Positions 12,384 through 17,887 of a stretch of 17,887 nucleotides of DNA are shown here, in pieces. The position numbers and the translations under genes are program-made. Location: positions 1-17,887 of the forward strand of contig JAGLBF010000043.1 of the NCBI GenBank assembly GCA_018260375.1. The letters are read 5' to 3'. The notes beneath the pieces were generated by a model that saw only the letters and a list, made by a program, of their open reading frames with translations, was not told where the DNA came from and did not search any database. Position 1 is the first letter of the stretch; each line of letters starts with the position of its first letter. Source of the stretch: Deinococcus sp. GTDB taxonomy: Bacteria > Deinococcota > Deinococci > Deinococcales > Deinococcaceae.

Positions 12384-13069
12384 GCCCCTCACAGCCCTTT
12401 TTTATTGGTGTAGCTGGTGGTTCAGGCAGTGGCAAAACCACCGTGACCCGCCGCGTTATAGAGACGGTAGGCGCTGCAGGCGTCGCGGTGCTTAGCCAAG
12501 ACAACTACTACCGCGACCAAAGTCACATCCCTTTTGCCAGTCGCCTGCACACCAACTACGACCACCCCGACGCCTTTGACTGGCCTCTGCTCAATACACA
12601 CGCCCGTGCCCTTTTGTCTGGCCAGCACGTAGATATGCCGGTTTATGACTTTACCCAGCACACCCGGTCGGCGTGTACCCAGCCACTCAGAAGTGCCCCT
12701 GTAATTGTGCTGGAGGGGTTTTTTTCGCTGTATGACCAAGCCCTGCGTGACCTGATGAACCTAAAGGTGTTTGTGGACGCAGACGCAGACGTGCGCTTTA
12801 TTCGCCGGTTAGAGCGCGACACCCGCGAAAGAGGCCGCAGCCCTGAGAGCGTGATAGCCCAGTACCTAGAGTTTGTACGGCCCATGCACCTGAGCTTTGT
12901 AGAGCCGACCAAGCGCTACGCCGATGTGATTATTCAGCACGGCGGCATGAATGAGCCTGCGCTGGGCATGCTCGCCGCGCACATCCGCTCTACCATTGAG
13001 CGTACCAACCAACACGCTGCTTACCTAAAGCCTGCTTCCCTAACCCTTGCTGAGGACACCACGCCATGA
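12380..13069 (+). CDS. udk: Uridine kinase
   Basis: Phosphorylates uridine and cytidine to UMP and CMP using ATP or GTP in pyrimidine salvage. The 229-residue form has the P-loop GVAGGSGSGKTTVTRR (about 9-24), LSQDNYYRDQSH, NYDHPDAFDWPLL, MPVYDFTQHTR, VIVLEGFFSLYD and KVFVDADADVRFIRRLERDTRERGR, the complete Udk signature set. The frame is open to a TTG at 12344. GTG 12380 is preferred because it puts the P-loop at the usual distance from the N-terminus and forms a GTGA overlap with the leader ORF. The gene ends in ATGA, overlapping the next start. Heading the operon, it may feed UTP for UDP-sugar synthesis; this is inference from context. Confidence 0.93.
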   Translation: MSPSQPFFIGVAGGSGSGKTTVTRRVIETVGAAGVAVLSQDNYYRDQSHIPFASRLHTNYDHPDAFDWPLLNTHARALLSGQHVDMPVYDFTQHTRSACTQPLRSAPVIVLEGFFSLYDQALRDLMNLKVFVDADADVRFIRRLERDTRERGRSPESVIAQYLEFVRPMHLSFVEPTKRYADVIIQHGGMNEPALGMLAAHIRSTIERTNQHAAYLKPASLTLAEDTTP

Positions 13070-15066
13070 CCCGACAACGCCTGAATGCCCGCGAAATTGC
13101 CGAAGTGCTCAACACCACTTCACCCGCCCCGCTCACCTCGCACACGGGGTTACCGCCTGCCCACCGCCCGCGCAGTGCGCGCTTGCTTTTGGGGGTCATT
13201 GGTCTGAGCCTGATACCAGCCTTGTTGCTGGCTGCCAGTCGTATCAACTTTGAAAACAGTGAAAAGTCGGTGGCCCTGGTGATGGACTACCCCGCGCTGT
13301 CGCAGCAGGCCAAGGAAACGGGCCAAACCCCTGACCAACTTCTCAAGCACTACCGCTCACTAGGAGTCAACGGCGTGGCGATGTATGAGGATGTGGTGGC
13401 TTCGAGCATACAGCGCGGTGACGCTTACTTTTTGTCTGGGGCCGAGCTGCAAGCGCGCAACCCCTGGGCCAGAACCATCGATGTAGAAAAGTCATACATG
13501 CGCTCTATCACCCCCGGCACGGTTGAAGCACTGCGAGGGCGCTATAACTTTAAGAACCTAGTTGAGCGCGTGCGGGTGAGTGGCGACACCTGGTATGCCT
13601 GGCCAGTAGACCCCAGATTTTTGCCTGCTGGCCCCAACAACGAGCAGATCAATGCTTTTAAGGCACAGGGCCTGGTGCTGATCTACCGCCCCTACGCCGA
13701 CCAGCGCGTCATTCATCAGGGTGCCGACTGGCCCCAGGTGCCGTTTATCTCCTTTAATGGCAACACCATCATGGACGCGCGCACCCCCGAAGCCATCGAC
13801 GCGGTAAAAGCACGCCTGGGTAAGCGCATTCCCACCATCATCGAGGGCATCAACCAAAAGGGCATGGCTCAACTGGTCGAAGACCGCGTAGCGGCGCGGA
13901 TGTTCAGCCTCAATCCAACCTGGCAAAATAACCTGCTACCCGAAGAAGCCGCCAGTAAATATGCCCTCGCCGCCCGCGAGCGTACCCAGCGCATCTTGTA
14001 CCTGCGCCCCTTTCCCACCATTGGTGAAACCGACACGTTTCTGACTCGCCTGGGCGAACAACTCAAGCGCAGCCATATTGCCGTCACCACGCCCACTATT
14101 CGCAACTATGAACCTAGCCCGGTACTGCGCTGGCTCAGTGTCTTAGGGCCGCTCGCCGCGCTGATATTGCTGGGCCTCAGCTACCCTTTGCCGCGTATGG
14201 GGCTGCTGGTCGCGGGACTAGCGGGGCTGGCGGCGCTCGCTATCAACGGGCTACAACCCTTTCCCGCGTTTGCGCTGATCGCCGCCATCACCTTTCCGGC
14301 GCTGGGCACTGTGATGCACCGTGAGCGCATGCGCAACTGGTTTTTGGCAACAGGCTTTAGCTTGCTGGGGGTGCTGTTTGTCAGCGCACTGGGTACCGAC
14401 AAAGACAGCATGCTGGGCCTTGACCCCTTTAAGGGCGTGGGGCTGACCCTACTTGTGCCGATCGTACTTGTGGCGCTGAGCTTTTTGCCCAGGCAGGATA
14501 TTCGCAAGACTGCCTATGACCTCTTTCGCCGCCCCTTTACCACCGGCGACCTGATGATCATGGGTCTGGGCGGGGCGCTTTTTGCGCTGGCCTTTTTGCG
14601 CCGCGGGAACACCTCCTCGCTGGGGGTCAGCGCGACCGAGGCCAAGATTCGCCAGGACTTGCAAGACGCGATTATTCGCCCGCGCTTTAAAGAAGTTTTT
14701 GGCCACCCACTGTTATTGCTGGGCCTGAGCGGTATTTTGCCTGGCTACCTGACGGCGCTCTCTATTTTGGGCGGCGTGATGGGCCAAGCCAGCATTCTCA
14801 ATACCTTCTCGCACTTTCACACACCGCTGCTGATCAGTGCCACCCGCGCCTTTATCGGCCTGCTGGCGGGCTTGTTGTTTGGCATTCTCACCGTGCTGCT
14901 GGTGCAATTTGTAATGAGAATGTGGAATACCTACGGCGGCTGGAGCTGGGACAAGGTACGCGCTGTACCTGGGCAGCCGGGCGGCGGGCAAGGCGCTATC
15001 GCGGCGGGCCGCAGTGGCCCCATTCAGACCAATGACCTGCGCGTTGACGTTGGAGAACACGGGTGA
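13066..15066 (+). CDS. DUF5693 family multi-pass membrane protein
   Basis: A 666-residue envelope protein of unknown function. The order is a cytosolic tail (1-38), one membrane segment (39-58), and a large extracytoplasmic domain (about 60-350). About eight membrane segments follow (354-375, 378-396, 399-416, 424-442, 457-474, 494-511, 547-575, 591-617), then a Gly-rich cytosolic tail. The outer domain contains HYRSLGVNGVAMYEDV and AARERTQRILYLRPFP, the blocks by which I recognise the family. It has a repeated beta-alpha look, suggesting a barrel. The late motif RPRFKEVFGHP lies in a loop. ATG overlaps the udk stop (ATGA) and its stop overlaps the csaB start (GTGA), so expression should be coupled. 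Family members occur beside csaB, suggesting a step in export, assembly or attachment of pyruvylated wall polymer. Confidence 0.85.
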   Translation: MTRQRLNAREIAEVLNTTSPAPLTSHTGLPPAHRPRSARLLLGVIGLSLIPALLLAASRINFENSEKSVALVMDYPALSQQAKETGQTPDQLLKHYRSLGVNGVAMYEDVVASSIQRGDAYFLSGAELQARNPWARTIDVEKSYMRSITPGTVEALRGRYNFKNLVERVRVSGDTWYAWPVDPRFLPAGPNNEQINAFKAQGLVLIYRPYADQRVIHQGADWPQVPFISFNGNTIMDARTPEAIDAVKARLGKRIPTIIEGINQKGMAQLVEDRVAARMFSLNPTWQNNLLPEEAASKYALAARERTQRILYLRPFPTIGETDTFLTRLGEQLKRSHIAVTTPTIRNYEPSPVLRWLSVLGPLAALILLGLSYPLPRMGLLVAGLAGLAALAINGLQPFPAFALIAAITFPALGTVMHRERMRNWFLATGFSLLGVLFVSALGTDKDSMLGLDPFKGVGLTLLVPIVLVALSFLPRQDIRKTAYDLFRRPFTTGDLMIMGLGGALFALAFLRRGNTSSLGVSATEAKIRQDLQDAIIRPRFKEVFGHPLLLLGLSGILPGYLTALSILGGVMGQASILNTFSHFHTPLLISATRAFIGLLAGLLFGILTVLLVQFVMRMWNTYGGWSWDKVRAVPGQPGGGQGAIAAGRSGPIQTNDLRVDVGEHG

Positions 15067-16034
15067 GGATAGCCGTCAGCGGATTTTACGGCTTTGGTAA
15101 CACGGGTGACGAGGCTATTATTCAGGCTATTGTTGCTGAATTACAGCGCAGAGGACACGTCCCCGTAGTGCTGTCACACACCCCCAAACAAACTGCACAG
15201 CAATACGGCTGCGAGGCGGCGGCGCGCATGAACCCGCTGAGCCTGGCCCGCACCATCAGCAGTTGCGATGTGCTGCTTTCAGGTGGCGGGGGGCTGTTGC
15301 AGGACAAGACCAGCCAGCGCAACCTGATGTACTATCTGGGCCTTATACGCTTGGCGCGGCTGCTGGGCAAGCGCACAGTGGTCTTTAACCAAAGTATCGG
15401 CCCCCTCAGTGAAGCGGGCGGCCGGCAAGTGGGCGGGGCGCTGGGCGGCGTGCGGGCCATTGTGCGCGATCAGCAGAGCCTGGAAACTTTGGCGCACCTG
15501 GGTATTATGGCGAGACTGGGCGGCGACCCTGCGCTGCTGCTGACCCCCACCTCTGGACATCACACAGACGGGGTGGTCATCGCCCCGCGCGGCGACGTGC
15601 ATAACAGCCTAGGTGCGCTACAGACCCTGACCCGCCAGCTGCAAGCTGAGGGGCGACGGGTGGTGGCCCTGAGCTTTTATCCCCACGAAGACGACAGCGC
15701 GGCGAGCAGCCTGGGTGCCGACCAAATGGTGAGCGCCACCAGCCCGCAGCAGGCGCTTGACATTATTGCCGCCAGCCAACAGGTGATCGGGGTGCGGCTA
15801 CACGCGCTGATTTTGGCGGCGGCAGCCGGTGTACCCTTTGTGGGCCTGAGCTACGACCCCAAAGTGAGCGGCTTTTGTGCTGACGCGGGCGCACCCTACC
15901 TGCCCACCAGCGCCAGCGCCCAAGAAATGGCCCAGGCCATGACCCAAACACCCGACTGGGCCGCTGTGGCCGCTATGAAAGAGCGTGCTGGCAAGAGCTT
16001 TGACTGGGCGCTGCAAAAGTCGGCTGGGCGCTAA
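15063..16034 (+). CDS. csaB: Polysaccharide pyruvyltransferase CsaB
   Basis: Transfers a ketal pyruvyl group from phosphoenolpyruvate to a sugar of the secondary cell wall polymer, creating the ligand for SLH domains of S-layer and outer-envelope proteins. The 323-residue protein begins RIAVSGFYGFGNTGDEAIIQ, the CsaB N-terminal signature. It has the SGGGGLLQD loop, NQSIGPLS and the C-terminal GVRLHALILAAAAGVPFVGL, then SYDPKVSGF with conserved Arg and His of the family. No signal peptide, so cytosolic. The GTG start at 15063 overlaps the DUF5693 stop. Last gene of the operon; a repeat element follows. Confidence 0.95.
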   Translation: MRIAVSGFYGFGNTGDEAIIQAIVAELQRRGHVPVVLSHTPKQTAQQYGCEAAARMNPLSLARTISSCDVLLSGGGGLLQDKTSQRNLMYYLGLIRLARLLGKRTVVFNQSIGPLSEAGGRQVGGALGGVRAIVRDQQSLETLAHLGIMARLGGDPALLLTPTSGHHTDGVVIAPRGDVHNSLGALQTLTRQLQAEGRRVVALSFYPHEDDSAASSLGADQMVSATSPQQALDIIAASQQVIGVRLHALILAAAAGVPFVGLSYDPKVSGFCADAGAPYLPTSASAQEMAQAMTQTPDWAAVAAMKERAGKSFDWALQKSAGR

Positions 16035-16046
16035 GCTTCCTGCAGC

Positions 16047-16063
16047 GGCTCATACGGATTCCG
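16047..16063. repeat. Dispersed repeat GGCTCATACGGATTCCG, copy between csaB and xseA
   Basis: The 17 bases match 10609-10625 at 16 positions. ACGGA-T-TCCGT within it is a small perfect palindrome (16054-16064). It lies between convergent genes. Confidence 0.7.
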
Positions 16064-16089
16064 TTTAATTCGTTGCACTCTGATTGCCC

Positions 16090-16114
16090 TAGTTGCCTGA
16101 CCTATGGCAAACTA
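16090..16114. terminator. Hairpin between convergent csaB and xseA
   Basis: TAGTTGCC (16090-16097) pairs with GGCAAACTA (16106-16114) with one bulged A and an 8-base loop. No T-tract adjoins on either side, so termination here is only a possibility. Confidence 0.35.
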
Positions 16115-16159
16115 AGAAGATATACTTATAACTAATTTTCCGTAATGCTTATGACCGGA

Positions 16160-17338
16160 TCAACTATCAACCATCACACCTACCTCTCCATCTTGGAACG
16201 TGAGCCTTAGCCGCTCGCCTGGGGTCACTTGTTCGGCACGGGTCAGCACTTCACCTTCTTCACGGCGGGCCAGCACATAGCCGCGCTCCAGGGTGCGGCG
16301 CGGCGAGAGCCCCAACACCTGCCGCATGAGATTATCCAGGCCCTGCTTTTCGCGGTCGACGCGCTGCTGGGCTGCTTGGTGTACCCGCTGTTGCTGCGCC
16401 TTTGTGCTGCGCTGGGCCTCAAGCAGAACCTGGTGGGCTTGGCGCACGATGCCCGCGTACAGCGACTGAGTCTCTTGCAATCTGCCCAGCACGCGCCCTA
16501 CCAAGTAGGCGGCGGCTTTGCTGGGCGTGTCGGTACGCACGGCGGCGAGTTCATCCAAAATGGTTTCGTCGCGGGCGTGGCCTATGCCGGTAATAATCGG
16601 CGCAGGAAATTGGGCCGCCTGCCGCGCCAGGGCCTCGCTGTTGAGCCAGGCCAGGTCAGTGGTGGCCCCGCCCCCACGGATGATAAACAGCGCGTCAGCC
16701 GGCTGATCGGCGTGGAGTGCCTGAGCCTGTACAAGTGCCGCCAGTAAGCTGCTTTCGGCGGTTTTGCCCTGAAAGGTAGCTTCTAGGTACGTCACATCAA
16801 GCAGCCCCGCCGCCTGCAACTGGTCGAGCTCGCGGCGAAAGTCGCCCAGACCCGCCGCTCCCCTAGGACTGATAACCAGCACCCGCGTAAAATCTTCGGG
16901 CGGCGCAAAGTACTTGTTGCGTCCCAGCAGGCCCTCGGCGCTGAGGTTACGGCGCAGGGTGTCTAACCTCAGCGCCGCCTCGCCCACCGTAAATTCGGGA
17001 GCCGCGTCAACAATATTGAGCGAAAAGCCGTACTGCGGGTGAAACTCAGCCGTGACAAATAGCAACACCTGCATACCCGCCTTAAACCCGCCACCAGTCG
17101 CACGCCTAAAGCGGCCCTCTAGGGCGTAGCGCTCGGTGGCCCACAGGGTAGCGCGGCACTTGGCAAGCTCGCGGCCTGCGTCAGTTTGTATTAGCTCTAG
17201 GTACAGGTGTTGGCGGTCAGTGATGGCGGCAATTTCGGCACGCACCCACACTGCTCCAGGGATGCCGTGTGACAGCACCTGCTCAACATAAGCCAGCAAG
17301 TCGCGCAGGGTGAGCGAGGTGGTCGGTACGGGGATCAT
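16160..17338 (-). CDS. xseA: Exodeoxyribonuclease VII large subunit
   Basis: Catalytic subunit of ExoVII, which degrades single-stranded DNA from both ends and works with XseB. The 392-residue protein starts with an OB-fold DNA-binding domain (about 8-105, with GAVWVRAEIAAITDRQHLYLEL). A linker with LLGRNKYFAPP leads into the catalytic region: VLVISPRGAAGLGDF, FIIRGGGATTDLAWLNSEALAR, PIITGIGHARDETILDELA and TPSKAAAYLVG. A long Gln/Ala/Arg-rich coiled coil (about 285-345) follows, ending with the short C-terminal beta motif RGYVLAR. It is shorter than the E. coli protein, mainly in the coiled coil. The xseB gene is not in the window. The ATG at 17338 has TAGTAT 6 bases upstream, so it probably has its own leaderless promoter in the 82-base gap behind crcB. 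Confidence 0.94.
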   Translation of the reverse strand: MIPVPTTSLTLRDLLAYVEQVLSHGIPGAVWVRAEIAAITDRQHLYLELIQTDAGRELAKCRATLWATERYALEGRFRRATGGGFKAGMQVLLFVTAEFHPQYGFSLNIVDAAPEFTVGEAALRLDTLRRNLSAEGLLGRNKYFAPPEDFTRVLVISPRGAAGLGDFRRELDQLQAAGLLDVTYLEATFQGKTAESSLLAALVQAQALHADQPADALFIIRGGGATTDLAWLNSEALARQAAQFPAPIITGIGHARDETILDELAAVRTDTPSKAAAYLVGRVLGRLQETQSLYAGIVRQAHQVLLEAQRSTKAQQQRVHQAAQQRVDREKQGLDNLMRQVLGLSPRRTLERGYVLARREEGEVLTRAEQVTPGERLRLTFQDGEVGVMVDS

Positions 17339-17344
17339 AGGGGC

Positions 17345-17350
17345 ATACTA
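17345..17350 (-). promoter_or_regulatory. xseA: Leaderless -10 box of xseA
   Basis: TAGTAT on the minus strand, 6 bases (GCCCCT), then ATG 17338. A weak -35-like TGTACG (17368-17373) lies 17 bases upstream. Confidence 0.5.
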
Positions 17351-17420
17351 GAGGGTAGAGGGTAAAACGTACAGGATGATGGGTCGGGTTGAGGCGCTGA
17401 TACGGCGCAAGGCTAAGGAC

Positions 17421-17813
17421 TCACAGCCTCAGCCCGCTCAGTCGGCCGGCCAGGGCTGCCAGCAGGCCCAGCCCCACCGTGGTCAGCAGGTACAGCGCCG
17501 CTTTGCCGTATTCGCCGCGCAGCAACAGCCCGTCTACGTCGACGCTAAAGGTAGAAAAGGTAGTGTAGGCCCCCAAAAACCCTACGCCCAGCAGCAAGCG
17601 TGCCTCTGGCGGCAGCGTACCGCGCCCCACCAGCGTGCTGATAAAGCCTAGGGCAAACGAGCCGCTGACATTAATAAGCAAGGTCATGGCGGGCCAATCG
17701 CTCCAGCGCCCGCCCCACGCTGTAGCCAGCAAGCCCAGGCCGTAGCGCGTCAGTGCGCCCAGTGCGCCGCCCAAGGCCACCAGCAGCGCGTGAATGAGGG
17801 GTTGTGTGGGCAT
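17421..17813 (-). CDS. crcB: Fluoride ion channel CrcB/Fluc
   Basis: A small dual-topology channel that exports fluoride and protects against its toxicity. The 130-residue protein has four membrane segments and the family motifs: GGALGALTRYGLG in helix 1, TLLINVSGSFALGF in helix 2 (pore Asn), and GFLGAYTTFSTFSVD at the helix 3 break (the Phe-box and Na+ site region). All key residues are present, so it is probably functional; it is the only crcB in the window. The frame is open to a TTG at 17864, but ATG 17813 is chosen because AAGGA lies 6 bases upstream and family members start here. The 17816-17851 leader is a tandem duplication that repeats this ribosome site. I saw no fluoride riboswitch-like structure. 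Confidence 0.93.
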   Translation of the reverse strand: MPTQPLIHALLVALGGALGALTRYGLGLLATAWGGRWSDWPAMTLLINVSGSFALGFISTLVGRGTLPPEARLLLGVGFLGAYTTFSTFSVDVDGLLLRGEYGKAALYLLTTVGLGLLAALAGRLSGLRL

Positions 17814-17815
17814 GG

Positions 17816-17851
17816 GGTGTCCTTGTGGAGTCTGGTGTCCTTGTAGGGTCT
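17816..17851. repeat. 18-bp tandem duplication containing the crcB ribosome site
   Basis: GGTGTCCTTGTGGAGTCT (17816-17833) and GGTGTCCTTGTAGGGTCT (17834-17851) differ at 2 of 18 positions. On the minus strand each gives ACAAGGACACC, so the AAGGA ribosome site occurs twice. Only the proximal one is correctly spaced from ATG 17813. Confidence 0.85.
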
Positions 17852-17887
17852 GATACGGATTCAATGAGGTCGTTTCTGATTGAATGA
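17848..17887. repeat. Dispersed repeat copy upstream of crcB (cut by window end)
   Basis: TGATACGGATTC (17851-17862) matches the core of the 16047 copy. GTCGTTTCTGATTG (17869-17882) is the exact inverse complement of 9061-9074. The order, TACGGATTC then CGTT then CTGATTG, is the same as at 16047-16085. Confidence 0.6.

Noticed and set aside
17814..17864. TTG-initiated extension of CrcB
   Set aside because: The extension translates the tandem duplication; the ATG at 17813 has an SD and fits family starts.
17852..17887. Fluoride riboswitch before crcB
   Set aside because: No crcB-motif-like pseudoknot seen; the visible leader is repeat sequence. Sequence beyond the window could still hold one.
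1..17887. tRNA, rRNA or CRISPR
   Set aside because: No cloverleaf with a T-loop, no rRNA-like stretch and no regularly spaced direct repeats with unique spacers were seen.

Overview
The window looks like chromosomal DNA from a Deinococcus-type bacterium. The gene set points there: a stand-alone RecD2 helicase with an N-terminal helix-hairpin-helix region, a bacterial nitric oxide synthase, a CsaB pyruvyltransferase next to a DUF5693 membrane protein, a PilC/GspF pilus platform protein, and an E3-binding-domain protein of degenerate E2 type. Many genes also have a TANNNT box ending 6-7 bases before the ATG, the leaderless architecture known to be common in Deinococcus. Base composition looks only moderately GC-rich. 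The pilC gene and several intergenic stretches are visibly AT-richer than the rest. No RNA gene, CRISPR array, prophage or insertion sequence was seen, so this reads as core chromosome peppered with short repeats.

Layout. 23-706 (-) is a TVP38/DedA-type membrane protein. 881-1990 (-) is nitric oxide synthase oxygenase, with tandem repeats at its 3' end and upstream. 2235-3329 (+) is a Gfo/Idh/MocA oxidoreductase. 4709-3526 (-) is a two-gene unit, a Sua5/YciO/YrdC family protein then scpB, joined by a GTGA overlap. It diverges from pilC/gspF (4759-5982, +) across only 49 bases. recD2 (6145-8256, +) converges with a small lipoprotein gene (8265-8945, -), which diverges from a small exported-protein gene (9267-9794, +). 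A plsC-like acyltransferase (9927-10559, -) lies between two inverted copies of a terminator-like repeat. The E2-like protein (10849-12051, -) follows. 12321-16034 (+) is a chain of 4-base stop/start overlaps: a 20-codon ORF, udk, a DUF5693 gene and csaB. xseA (16160-17338, -) and crcB (17421-17813, -) close the window.

How the genes relate. udk-DUF5693-csaB is the clearest functional unit. Uridine nucleotide salvage, a multi-pass envelope protein of unknown function and a polysaccharide pyruvyltransferase fit synthesis of the pyruvylated wall polymer that anchors S-layer (SLH) proteins; this is inference. recD2, xseA and scpB serve DNA repair and chromosome organisation but are not co-transcribed. 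pilC serves type IV pili or DNA uptake. The most unusual protein is the E2-like one: it keeps an E3-binding domain, has no lipoyl domain, carries a proline/glutamine/tyrosine repeat linker, and ends in an E2-type fold lacking the catalytic histidine motif. The strongest non-coding signals are the leaderless promoters, several short tandem repeats at gene ends and starts, and two dispersed intergenic repeat families.
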